Shown: positions 10,591 through 20,846 of the stretch, piece by piece
How positions within the stretch are numbered: position 1 is the stretch's first letter
Layout: the number at the start of each line of letters is the position of its first letter
DNA from: Pigoraptor chileana
Taxonomy: Eukaryota > Opisthokonta > Filasterea
Direction: 5' to 3'
Length of the DNA stretch: 29,507 nucleotides
Assembly (NCBI GenBank): GCA_943704495.1
Contig: CALSCR010001527.1
Span: forward strand, 1 to 29,507
The notes under the pieces: generated by a model
What the model was told of the DNA's origin: nothing
Databases searched by the model: none
What the model saw: only the letters and a program-made list of their open reading frames with translations
Translations under genes and position numbers: made by a program

Positions 10591-11262
10591 ATGCAGGATC
10601 CAGTGGAGGGTCTGCGTGTGACCCATGTTGATGTTGTTCTACGAACATGCGCACTGCAAATTCAGCAACGGGGCCTGTGGTCGCCCTTGCTTGCAGACAC
10701 ATTCGAGTCCGTAAAGCGCATTTTGCTGCCGTCGTGCATTCCATCGTCGGTGGACGGATCGGATGTGGACGGTGCACAGCAACAACAACAGCAGCACCGA
10801 CAACAACAGGCATTTGCGGAAGCCATTCACGCAGCAATCCACCCAAACACAACCGACGTCCTCAGTAATAATGGCCGATTGATGCCCGCTGTGCCTGCGA
10901 AAAAGCGGAACCAGCCATCATCCGCGCGCAGCAAGGGCCCTGGTCGTCGGGGCGCGTCCATGGCGAAGGCCTTGAAGGTCCTGCATCCGCCGGAGACCAT
11001 AACCGAACTGGTACGCCAGTGGGAGGAAGGAACGAGCTCGTGTCCCCCGCTCTCTCAGTGGACTCGCGACATGCGACAAGACAAGAAGGCATCGCTTGCG
11101 CATTCGAAACGGAAAGTCGTCTATTTGGCGTTTGTGGGCTGTAATCGAGATCTGTCCGAGTTTGAGGCACGATACGGTGCCTGGTCCTGTTTCACTGCCA
11201 TGCACCGCGAAATCAGCAGACAAAATGCGGCTGCGCGCATCACAAACGCACGCACACCGTAA
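10591..11262 (+). CDS. 223-aa protein with possible GCR1_C-like domain
   Basis: Single exon from the first in-frame ATG (MQDPVEGLRVTHVDVVLRTC) to TAA. The frame is open upstream to about 10552 but has no earlier ATG. After a short ordered N-terminus comes a Gln run (QQQQQQHRQQQ), then a basic linker (KKRNQPSSARSKGPGRRGAS). The C-terminal ~85 residues have the spacing ETITELVRQWEEG, PPLSQWTRDM, a basic patch, and a final FTAMHREI. This spacing resembles the GCR1_C DNA-binding domain, whose pattern is a Trp-rich start, a middle helix and a final basic helix ending near IxxEI. The match is by pattern only and is uncertain. If right, it would be a nuclear DNA-binding protein. It shares a promoter region with the coiled-coil gene and converges on TSR3. 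Confidence 0.65.
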   Translation: MQDPVEGLRVTHVDVVLRTCALQIQQRGLWSPLLADTFESVKRILLPSCIPSSVDGSDVDGAQQQQQQHRQQQAFAEAIHAAIHPNTTDVLSNNGRLMPAVPAKKRNQPSSARSKGPGRRGASMAKALKVLHPPETITELVRQWEEGTSSCPPLSQWTRDMRQDKKASLAHSKRKVVYLAFVGCNRDLSEFEARYGAWSCFTAMHREISRQNAAARITNARTP

Positions 11263-11696
11263 ACTTGTTTTTGGGTCTGCGTTTTGTGAGGCGCAGTCCC
11301 TCTCCCTGATCACCAACAGGGATGGATGCCTGCATTTGTCTTATTGTTGTTGTTGGTGATGATGCGGTCCCTGCACAGCCCATCACTCGCGTGCATCTTT
11401 CGTTTGCGTGTTTGCTTTGCGTGTGCCTCGCGTTTGCAGCGTGCTGCGTCTGTGCTTTTGCTGGACGCGAGTCCCCGACTTCATCCTCTTGTGTTGCAAA
11501 ACCTTGCATCGGTTTCTTTCTTCAATGGTTCATATTCGCTGTTGAAATATTAAAAGTACATGCATACCCTCACTCCTCACTCCTCACTCTTCACTCATCC
11601 ACTCACATTCCAATTGAAGTAGATTTCTCACTCTAACACACCTAGAGGTATATGAATTCATAGAAAAAGTTCAATGGTTGCAAAAAGCAAGGTCAA
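11263..11696. other. Convergent 3' spacer with TCACTCC repeats
   Basis: The spacer lies between the stop codons of the 223-aa gene and TSR3. At 11570-11610 there is a short tandem run of a 7-mer like CTCACTC. The open frames seen here are T-rich or Cys/Leu-rich and not credible as genes. Confidence 0.5.
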
Positions 11697-14231
11697 TCAG
11701 CTCTTCCGCGACGGGTGCCCGTCCGTTGCAGTTGCTGCGGCGTCGCCCTCCTGTGCCTTTTCACCCTCGTCGCTCTCCCCGCTCGCATTACTGCCCTCGC
11801 CCTCTTCGTCCTCATCACTACCGTCACTCTCTTTGCCCTCCTCGCCCTCCTCGCCCTCCTCGTCCTCATCCGTCTCGTCATCATCACTTTCCATCCTGCA
11901 GATGCACAGAAGTACAACGTGTTCAGAGACACCTAATCAAGGCAAACAACATCTCCTCCTGGTTGATATATGCTCACGCAAATGTGCGGCAGAGACTACA
12001 GAGACTACATGTTGATCACTGCACCACACCCACGTCTTCCACGAGCGGCCGGGGAGGTGTACCGATCTATTCGGGTTGTGCGAGCGCATGTCTCCACCTT
12101 CGTCGCAATCGTCATCTTCGTCATCGCTGTCTGGCATATCAATAGCTGCTGACAAGAGTATGAGCACACAATCAGTACATGCCACAGAAAGAGTTCGTTT
12201 GCTATGCATACATCCGCAAAATTAAGTGCACGACAAAGTATGCTACCCGAGAGGATACACATGTTGAACATGTGCCCATGCACGCACACATACCTTTGGA
12301 AGGCCGCGTTGCGCAATCGGCAAGCCACTTTTGCTGCACATTAATGACATCAGGGCTATCCTCACAGGCGGCGTACAAATCCAGCAGCTCCCTGATGCAG
12401 CAGGTGGACCCATCACAACGGAGCACAAATGAGCGCAACATACCGACAGACACATTCCGGTCGACATGCGCCATTTGAACGCATCGAGTGAGTGCGCCAG
12501 TTATCATAAAAGACGAAAGACAGATGACACCTACTCATTAAGATTATAGAACGACATTCCCCATTTGAATTTTCCTAGAAGCTGTGCTCCGAGTTCCTTG
12601 AAACCTGCGACAGAGTGTGTGAGACCAGAGTGAACAAACAACTCTATTTGTACCCCGAGAGAACACTACAAAAAAGCACACAAGACACACACAAAAAGCA
12701 CAGGCAAAAAAATGCAGGTGTGATCCCCACCTGTAATGTAGAAAGCTGCTGCAAACGCTTCCACACACGATAACTTGCAAGGGCGACCATAGTTGACGGG
12801 GTTGGCGGCCACGAGGAAAGGCACTGCCACGAAAAAGAAGGGAAAAACAAATAAACACAAATTGGTCACCGTGAACATGCCACCACCCAGCAGCCACCGA
12901 TGCGGCTTGGATGAAGAAAAAGAGATCAGGCACACCGATGGATACGCACCAGAGTACAACGTGCCTGCCTTCTTCCCTGAATAGCCACACGCGTTTCTAA
13001 CAGGCAGTGCACAATATCTTTACTGATGGGGCGCGACAACACGCGCACACACACACACGCACGCACACACACACACACACACTCACACAGTCGCGGATGA
13101 TCACCCCGCATCTTTGCAAAGGGCACGTCAGCCAGGCGCGCCCACGAGCAGTCGACAACAGCCATTCCGTGTTCCCCGATAATGTCCCGGTCTGCCGGAG
13201 ACACTGTTTTGGATCCAATTGGGCTGCGTGCACACATATAGCAAGACGCGGTTGGGGTCATTTGATAGCGTCAAAATGGGGGTTAAATAATACGGCAAAG
13301 CGAGTCTGCCAGTAGACTCACACAAGCAAGAGTTGAACCGAGTCTTATGCGCAATCGCCATGATCGAAACAGCACAAGAGTGAGACAGAAAAGCAGAGAC
13401 GAGCAGCAGGAGCGACCAGTTCATGTGGCGTGCAGACATCGCATGTGCAACGAAGTGGAAGAAATGAATGCTAGTGTGCACCCGCACTAAAAGATGCAAG
13501 GGGTTGCAGCGACAAGCGCACCTGAGAATGAGACCGGTGAATCTCTGAGTCAGCTTCAGCTCTTTTACATAGCCGAATCGTTCCAGTTTCTTTCCCGAAC
13601 ACTTCTTTGGATCACACTGGTCAAAATCCTGTTTGGTCGGTTGAGATTATTTCGGCTTTTAGATTAGGGCTCAATGCATTCCGACACACAAACCAATATC
13701 CACGTGAGAGTTCACTTGTCACTGTGGAAGTGCATGTGGGAGTGCGTACTGCCTTTGCAACTCAAAGCACTCACCCACATCCCCAGTGGAAGCGGAAACT
13801 TTGGAGTCGCGGATTCACCGTGCTCATCTGGATGCGAATCGTCACGGCCGATTTTTGTGTATGTAGTAGGCACACACGCAAAATTGAGAATGTGCCAAAT
13901 GCAATACACATAAACACACATACTTGCAGTCGAAACAACAGGATCCTCGGAACTAACCTTCTTCAATACTCTGACCATCTCTGTATTGGCGGCCTCCATC
14001 GCTGCGATCGAAAAAATGAGATGCGGGTGAGTAATAACATCAGATGCGCCAATCGCCTTAATAATGTGTGTACAAAAGTGCGAAAAGCAATAAGAGGTGA
14101 AGAGGTGAGTCGGCGCACAGAGATTGAAGGCGCGCCACACACCGTCCATGTTTCGTCTTGTGGCTACCAGCACCTCCACCACGACCGCCGCCACCATGCC
14201 CTCCACGGCCGTGAGCTTTGCTCTTCCCCAT
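11697..14231 (-). CDS. TSR3: TSR3, 18S rRNA aminocarboxypropyltransferase, 10 exons, 334 aa
   Basis: Tsr3 transfers the aminocarboxypropyl group of SAM to a pseudouridine of 18S rRNA late in 40S maturation. Exons: 14231-14143, 14001-13958, 13827-13775, 13628-13522, 13223-13087, 12823-12731, 12604-12535, 12391-12294, 12148-12034, 11895-11697. Family motifs continue across junctions: FPLPLGMW / [20 protein letters not shown] / [20 protein letters not shown] / [20 protein letters not shown] / [20 protein letters not shown] / [20 protein letters not shown] / [20 protein letters not shown]. The N-terminus is Gly/His-rich ([16 protein letters not shown]). The tail is acidic ([12 protein letters not shown], then a long Asp/Glu run), as is common in the family. 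The last junction is the weakest. The donor at 12033 (GTGGGT) keeps the acidic frame open; an earlier donor at 12097 would give an Arg-rich frame. The exon 4 boundary may be off by one base. Confidence 0.93.
13041..13086. repeat. (CA)n tract next to a TSR3 splice donor
   Basis: On the plus strand this is CA/CG-rich. On the sense strand of TSR3 it is a TG repeat that begins inside the GTGAGTGTG donor of exon 5. Confidence 0.85.
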
Positions 14232-15164
14232 GTTCACGCAACCGCCGAAAGCGGAACACTTCCAACTAGTTTAAGTCGGTGCGTCAGTTGAGGCGATAGT
14301 TGAGTCGATGAGTTGAAACCGAAAAGAGTATTCTTCCTGTTTGTTGGCACTTGCCATCACGGATCATCGTGAACACTGAAGTATATCAGTTCGGCTCGCC
14401 GTGATAGACGGCACGTGCCGATCACGGCTGCGAAATTTGTGATGACCATTGGTCTGGCACACTGATCAGATATCAGTACAGTTTTACAATATTATGTGCA
14501 AATGCCAGGTAAGCGTTGGTAGGATTACTTTACGATTCCTCCTTGCTCCTGCTTGAGCCTGCTAACCCCCTTGTTGGACAGCAGACAAAGAGGATTTTCT
14601 TGCGTTGGGTGGCGTGCTACATTGACGACATCCTATGAGGATCAGTCGGACCACCTTGAGAATATGCCCTGCCTGGGTCGAGTCTGCAGGCTGCAATATA
14701 TCGGCGTGATCGGGAACCACACGTGTGCTGCTCTGGGTGGTGTCTGGGCTGTGGATCGTGTGTTGAACACGGCAACCTCTGTGACGTGCCACATGTCCGT
14801 CCGACGAAACAGCGCTCAGGGCCTAGCTTGTGCTTATATTGCAGGCCAACGCCGTAGATATCTTCATATACGTGGCATATGTGTCCGCACAATTCTCCAC
14901 CCCATGGACAATCCATGGACCCTCTCTCCCATGTGGACAATATATATCCTGCAAAGTCTTGTTGCCCAACGCATCCGTCATGACCTGAGCTACACCGGGG
15001 TTTGAACTTTTCAGACATGATGCATAAACCACACTTCAGCGCAGTAAGTAACAGCAGTGAGGCAGTCCATGACTACGTTTTGCAAAGCGTTCATTGCAAC
15101 ACTTTCATATCAAAAGAAAACGCAATAATTTCAAACTTTTTTTTATACAATGAGGGTATCATAC
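14232..15164. other. 930-bp spacer between TSR3 and TRAPPC2L
   Basis: The two flanking genes are both on the minus strand. Between about 14553 and 15032 there are long open frames in three readings: plus 14553-15005 (150 codons), minus 15018-14617 (133 codons) and minus 15032-14823 (69 codons). None matches a family I know, and they overlap each other, so at most one can be real. A decayed or fast-evolving gene is possible. The rest is AT-rich promoter sequence for TSR3 and 3' sequence of TRAPPC2L. Confidence 0.4.
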
Positions 15165-16276
15165 TCAAGCGTTGGCTTTGGGAACAATGTTAACGAGCGA
15201 GTTATGGAAGGCCTTCGACGTGATCTTCTCGCCCGGAGTGTAGAATGGATTGCACGCCATGTCGACAAACAGGACGTGAAGCTTGCGGAAGAACTGCGCG
15301 TTGGGACGAGTGAAATTTGATGAGGAAGGAAGTGCAAGAAACACACTACATACAAATAAAAACGCAGACGCACACAATCAAACCGATCCATACGTCTTAA
15401 AGTGCAAACAACAACACTAATCAATCTTTGGCAGTGGAACGGCTGATTCCGTTTTGTATATTGTTGAACTGGAGCTAGAAGATGCCACCATTCCCTCCCT
15501 TCCTCACAAAAGCCGCTCTTCACGAGCGCACAAATGCACAGAATGTGGGTCGCGTATATTAAGCAATAGCAAAAGGAGGAACAGACCAGGCATGAAAAGA
15601 GCTGAGACGTCACATATCACTCCATTAAAGTTCGCATGTGAGCAGAATAAAAGGAATGCTGCAAACAGACACTTGCAATCTGTACTCACCCCCTTGATGT
15701 CAGCCTCCTTCACGGTGCTTTCCGAGTCTTCCACAACGACAATAAATTTGACTTTTGTGTTCGTAATGTATCCGTAACTGCAAAGATTGATGCAAAATAT
15801 AAGAGATAACGTGCAATATGTTCCAAAGCCACAATACATGTCGAATAAACTTGTTGGTCTCCGAAATTCAATCAACTCACACTTTGTACTCATCGGTCGG
15901 ATACAACAGTCCGAGATACTGGTCGTTGGATGATTTGACAGACACCACTGCAATTAAGATGTGTCCATAAATCCGCATCAGTTACCGTCCATGGGGTGGC
16001 TTCAGTGCATATAAGGTGAGCAAAGAGCGGTGCCAATGACCACACTGTACCTCTTTCCTCGACGACATCCAAGGATGTGTGAACAATATAGTGAAACTTC
16101 AGCTCATCATTGGCGCTTTGTCCTCCTATTGCATGAAGGTAGAGAGGATTGTTCTGCAAACAGCAACCTTCATAGGTAAGTAAACTCCAACAAAAAAAAA
16201 TGTTAACACACGGCTCATACACAAAGTGGGCGGGCATACTCACGTTCTTTCCAATCACAGCAACACACGCAAACAT
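15165..16276 (-). CDS. TRAPPC2L: TRAPPC2L, TRAPP complex subunit (sedlin-like longin fold), 5 exons, 139 aa
   Basis: Exons are 16276-16244, 16153-16051, 15947-15881, 15777-15690 and 15293-15165, with junction phases 0, 1, 2 and 0, ending in TGA. The length matches the family (about 140 aa). TRAPPC2L is a longin-fold subunit of the TRAPP tethering complexes, which activate Rab GTPases in ER-Golgi and Golgi traffic. Conserved runs, in order: [103 protein letters not shown]. Most donors are GTGAGT; exon 2 uses GTACAG. It diverges from the 405-aa gene across 308 bp. Confidence 0.96.
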
Positions 16277-16584
16277 TTTAAAAGCCAAAAAAAAAACAGT
16301 CGCTCGGTATCCGTATTCTGCGAGGAGATGGCGACCCAATAGTCATATAAAGTGCCCTACTCAAAAATGGTCCACGGCGTAATCCCGCACGGTTGTCGCC
16401 GGGCAAACGGCCACAGTCATACTCAGGACAACGGCGTGGCACGTGAGTACATCACGTGATCACTCCTCAAGCTAGCAACGCATCCGGGGGACTGCGCCGG
16501 GTCAGGCTGGCCGTTCGCCGGTTGAGGAGTGCGTCCTCCAACTCATGCCCTGCGCCGGGATACTGCTGTCAGATTCAGATTAGC
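16277..16584. promoter_or_regulatory. Bidirectional promoter with two CACGTG E-boxes
   Basis: Only 308 bp separate the starts of TRAPPC2L (minus) and the 405-aa gene (plus). Two CACGTG palindromes lie at 16440-16445 and 16453-16458, the second inside the longer palindrome ATCACGTGAT. CACGTG is the core recognised by many bHLH/bZIP factors. Both sites are about 130-145 bp upstream of the plus-strand ATG. Confidence 0.6.
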
Positions 16585-18411
16585 ATGTCCAACAAACAGG
16601 AAGTAGTACATTATAGGCGGATTGATGAGCTCCAAAGGTGCAGCATTGTCGCGAATCGTGCATCTAAACTCCCCAACGACGCGAGTGTGTGGTGGCGCAG
16701 TGAAGTGCTCCACTGCACACGGCGGGGCTGGCGAGCCAAGGAAACGGAGGGACTCACTGGAGACGGGCGGCGTGCGCGTGCCACGTTGCGCGGCATCAAC
16801 GCGGAGTTTGACTCGGACGCATGCGCCCTCCCGGCCATCCATCGTCGTTCAATCTCCAGGGAGCAACATTTGATCCACGGCCCAACTCCGAGAAATCACT
16901 GGGAGACTGCCACGTGGAGCTCGGTTGGCGAGGCAGCTGCATCCACCTCTGCCGCAGCGCTCTCCTCCCGCCCGCTCGGGAGCACCGGCAACACAGACTG
17001 CAGCGCGAATATCCGCGACGCGTCTTCGAAAAAGACTCCCTTTCTCCCGCCAGTATTTGACGCGGCCGACTTTTTCAGCTGTGCTCGCGCGCTGCCATCT
17101 ATCGGGGCGACGCATTTAGACGAGACTCACCCCACACGACGTGATGGTTTCGCTCCCCAGCGTCGCATGAGACAGAACGCTCGACATCTGGATATGGCAT
17201 CAGACGGCACTGAACGGGTTGGGGCGTCCGTGGCAGTGGATGGAGAGACTGCGGCATTTGGTGCGTCGATGGATGAGTCCCACGGGGCGCCTCTGCCAGT
17301 CGAAGGAGCGGCCACCAATGCAGCAGGCTCACATGTGACATTCTCCACACAAACGCGACGATTGGGCGCTTTTGTTCGATCGGAAGTTGTCGCCTTTCCA
17401 ACTCCAGGAAGCATACAAAAGGTGGGTGTTGCATTTTAGTTCTGAAATGGTAGTCCGAATGCAGTCATGTTAATTTACAGGCGAACTATTCGGGTATTGT
17501 GCGTGTGCTCGCGCTGGGCACGCCGCGATGAGGGAGTGTAAAGAAAGAAAGAGCGACGTGCTGTCTGGTAGCAATGAGCGTGCGTCTGTGCCAGTATTGT
17601 GTTATTGTGTTCTTGAAAGTCTCAACCACCCCCACCACCCACCAGGTTCCCTCGTTCCGCTCTGGAATCAAGCAAGGAGCGCACGGTAGGCGCTGCTGCA
17701 CTGAGCAAGTTTGATGCATGTTGCTGCTGTTCGTGTTGGCGTTGATGTTGTTTGTTGTTTCTGTCAGCATGTGCACGAATGCTTGGCGATGGTATGCCAT
17801 TGAGACCCTTTTAGTTTGTGATCAGCCACAAATGTGCTGACCCACACTTGCCGATTTTTCCATTATCCTCACTTCATATGTAGGGACGAAATCCGTGCAT
17901 AAAGAGCAGCGCATGACGCTACCATCGAACGCGCTCCCGTTCGTTCCGGACAAGAACAGTCGCAGCGTTCAAATTGGAGCGCCGTTCAAACAGTTCAAGT
18001 CGGTCGAGAGACATCTGGAATACACGGTAAGACGACGTGCGCGCGTGTGCAGCAAGGGCACAGTGAATAGAGATGTGTACTCTACAACGCGCCACTGCAG
18101 CCCACTATCTCACTTGCATACATCTACATTCTTGCACTCACACACACAATTCAAAAAAAAATCGCACGCTCCTTCAAACACCAGATGCCTCGCGGAGTCC
18201 CGCCACAAATGCGGCATGCACAAGAAATACGGGAGCAGCTTGTACTTGCAAATGCAATCGCCTTCCATGACGACAGCGCACGGAGAAGGATCAATATGCA
18301 CGCAAAACTGAAGGCCGGAAAGTGAGTGTCTTGCGTGTGCTGTTTCGTGCCGTTTACTGACGGTGCAACGAAGAGCTCATCCGCTCACACAAGACAGTCT
18401 ATCGAGATCAC

Positions 18412-18452
<41 letters not shown>

Positions 18453-18564
18453 TTGGCAGCCACTCGCAATACGTAACTGTGATATTGTGCATTCTGCTTG
18501 CAGGCTGGAGCCTCTTATGGCATCGCATATGCGCCAGCGAGTGGTTCTCTATGGCGAAGGCTAG
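16585..18564 (+). CDS. Unknown protein, 5 exons, 405 aa
   Basis: Exons are 16585-17421, 17646-17685, 17884-18026, 18185-18321 and 18504-18564, with junction phases 0, 1, 0 and 2, ending in TAG. I do not recognise the family. The first ~280 residues are low-complexity and Ala/Ser/Arg-rich, and could start at a later Met (for example MASDGTERVGASVAVDGETA). The later exons look more ordered: FSTQTRRLGAFVRSEVVAFP, VPSFRSGIKQGAH, LPSNALPFVPDKNSRSVQIG, APFKQFKSVERHLEYT, and a helical end PPQMRHAQEIREQLVLANAI followed by RRRINMHAKLKAGKLEPLMA. The splice chain is supported by clean acceptors (CACCAG, TATGTAG, ACACCAG, GCTTGCAG) and by phase. Intron 4 contains (TG)n. The next plus-strand frame begins only 60 bp after this stop, so the two could belong to one transcript. 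Confidence 0.7.
18413..18449. repeat. (TG)18 microsatellite
   Basis: A pure TG run within the fourth intron of the 405-aa gene. Confidence 0.95.
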
Positions 18565-18623
18565 TATCCATAAACGAGCCAAATGAGCAATGACCATCCG
18601 CCGTTGAATTTGTGTGCGTGCGC

Positions 18624-20168
18624 ATGCGTACGAACGCCCTCATTGTGATTACTGAAAACTCGAATGCAGAATCTGGAGGTGCATACCGTTTCGATCTCCA
18701 TCATGCTTACCTTTTGCGTTTGCCTTCGTCTGGCTATTCTCATCATTCCTCAGGTGCCGGGGTAACAGCGTCGCCAAGCCCCGTGCACGATCGCCCAGTG
18801 GACGGTCTCATCACACTGAGCATTTCGAAAGGGCTGTGGCCACGTGGTCTCGATGGAGATGGCGTCACTGCGGCGTCACTGGCCCTCCGCGGTTCGCCGT
18901 CCATTCCACCATCCCGGTACTCGCCGTCGCCTGAACTGACGGGCTACGGACGTGTTTTCGACGGTGACGAATCAATGACGCGACCGGGAATCGAGGTGTT
19001 TGTGCAGGCGCGGCTCGCATCCGGGTCAAACTCGCGGACTCTTTTTGCGGATGATGATGCCAAGGCAAAGCCCATTGAGACGCCATTGGGAAGTACGAGG
19101 GATGGATTGCACAATGGGGCGACGGGGGAGAATGAGGAAAGTGCGCAAACGACGGAGCTTTCGGGTGAAGTACTGGCTGGTGACGCACTGTCGGATGCGT
19201 CCGATGAGTCCGATGATTCCGAGGCACGTGATGCGTCTGCTGACGAAAAGAGTCCGTTGGACGATGTTGGCGTTGAGCAAGCTGTTGATCAGAGCGAAGA
19301 TGTGCACGGGGCGATCGATGCAACCGAGCATGCAGATGGCATAAGTACATCCGAGGGCACTACTATCGACGAGAATGTGGTCAGTTGGGACGGTCCGCGT
19401 GTGGGCGAGGATGGGACGGTGCCACCAGAAGCGCAGATTCCCCTGGATGGTGACGTTGATGTACAGGGCGGAGAGGTGCACGCCAGCTCTGACGATGTGG
19501 GCACGGATGACACGGCCGCTCGTGTTCTTGCAGACGCACACGAAGATGTGAACGATGGCACAAGCGACGGTGTCGGTGATGCGCCTGTTTCGTCAACAAT
19601 TATTGAAGCTGCAGATGTTCATGGCGAAGCAACCGACGCCACGCACGACGCTGGCGAAGAGAAGGTGGCGGGTTCTGAAATTCTCGAGGGTGGCGATCTC
19701 TCGCACGGTGCGACATCCGCGCCACACAATGACGAAGATTTCCTCGCGAATGCAAACATAATCGATGCCGGGCAAAGCGCAACGGCAGATGTTGATATTG
19801 GGACGGACGCGCCCTCTGCAGCACCAGCCACAGATCCGGCCATTGAGCCCACGACGGAGAAAGAAGTGGTGCACGCCTCGCCAGACAGCGTGGTCGAGAC
19901 CGCCGAAACCACAGCGGATACTGCTGTCGGAGATGGAGACAATGTGGCGGTGGACGTGAGTGTTGATGCACAAGAAAATGCATCCGTGGACCCTGACCAC
20001 GTGCACACGGACAGCGAGGAAAGTGGAGCTGGCAGTGGTGGAGACAGTGGGATCGAGGCGCCGCCCGCCGCAGAACAACAGCCGCAAACTGACGATGTGC
20101 AAGTAGACGACGGCGGGTTGAATGGCGGCGATATGGACGTGGCGACAGAGGCAGTCGTGGCGTCGTAA
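18624..20168 (+). CDS. Unknown acidic protein, 514 aa
   Basis: Single frame from the first ATG to TAA; the frame is also open upstream to 18612. The N-terminal ~160 residues look like an ordinary domain that I cannot name: PVDGLITLSISKGLWPRGLD, then SPSPELTGYGRVFDGDESMT and RPGIEVFVQARLASGSNSRT. From about residue 190 to the end the protein is strongly acidic and repetitive (Asp, Glu, Ala, Val, Gly), with recurring pieces such as SDASDESDDSEA, DVDVQGGEVHASSDDVGTDD and DVSVDAQENASVD. This part is probably disordered. AG sites at 18668-18669 and 18752-18753 are acceptor-like and in the same phase, so the true first exon may be elsewhere, perhaps in the gene just upstream. No membrane segment is clear. 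Confidence 0.65.
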   Translation: MRTNALIVITENSNAESGGAYRFDLHHAYLLRLPSSGYSHHSSGAGVTASPSPVHDRPVDGLITLSISKGLWPRGLDGDGVTAASLALRGSPSIPPSRYSPSPELTGYGRVFDGDESMTRPGIEVFVQARLASGSNSRTLFADDDAKAKPIETPLGSTRDGLHNGATGENEESAQTTELSGEVLAGDALSDASDESDDSEARDASADEKSPLDDVGVEQAVDQSEDVHGAIDATEHADGISTSEGTTIDENVVSWDGPRVGEDGTVPPEAQIPLDGDVDVQGGEVHASSDDVGTDDTAARVLADAHEDVNDGTSDGVGDAPVSSTIIEAADVHGEATDATHDAGEEKVAGSEILEGGDLSHGATSAPHNDEDFLANANIIDAGQSATADVDIGTDAPSAAPATDPAIEPTTEKEVVHASPDSVVETAETTADTAVGDGDNVAVDVSVDAQENASVDPDHVHTDSEESGAGSGGDSGIEAPPAAEQQPQTDDVQVDDGGLNGGDMDVATEAVVAS

Positions 20169-20846
20169 GCAGCCGCTTCGATCTCCACCAATTTAATTCC
20201 CTGGGGACCACTATCTTTCTTTCTGCTCATCATTAGTCACCGGGCCATGGTCCACTGTCACTCATTGTACATACATAACCGACTTTTTTAAAACTGCAAT
20301 TTGAGGTCTTGAGCGCAATTTGAGCATCGTTTAGGGAACTGGTATGTTGTGTGAACTCCTCGAGGAACAATGTCCACGCTTTGACCACAGTTTCTGCACT
20401 AACACGCACATACTGCGTTACGGTGTTGGGTGTTGTTTTTGCCCATCCAGACAACTTTGAATCAGTATCTCCGATGGCAACCCACGAAACATACCCAATG
20501 TGGCACTGGATATATGAGAACAAAATCAGGATTACTGAAGGCGCCTTTTACAATTACAAATGTTTTAAAATTGCACCGGAAAAGCATGTACGGACCACAA
20601 CAAAAAACAGCCAAACATCATGCACTCAAAATGCTCTCAATGCGCGGTTGTCTGTGGAAAGAAGACAAATCCATCCACTCGGATGCAAGCACGGGCACTC
20701 AGAGGCAGGAGCGACATAAACAACACAACCACACATACCACACATACTACCGCAACACACAGTTTAGCGAATACACGCGCGTCCAATCGCAAAGGTGATT
20801 CTTACGACTGACAGACACACACAACACATAATGAAGCGACTGTCCA
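20169..20846. other. Convergent 3' spacer, 678 bp
   Basis: It separates the stops of the acidic-protein gene (plus) and the EVG1-like gene (minus). The open frames here are short and rich in Thr/His/Asn. I see no gene, RNA or repeat beyond CA-rich patches at 20720-20825. Confidence 0.5.

Noticed and set aside
12034-12098. Ending TSR3 exon 9 at the first good donor (12097)
   Set aside because: It would force an Arg-rich C-terminus; the later donor keeps the acidic tail expected of the family and closes the frame at 1005 nt. Kept as a finding because it is not proven.
19593-20233. Minus-strand frames of about 170-204 codons opposite the acidic gene
   Set aside because: They are shadows of the compositionally biased acidic frame; they are Arg/His- or Ser-rich with no domain.
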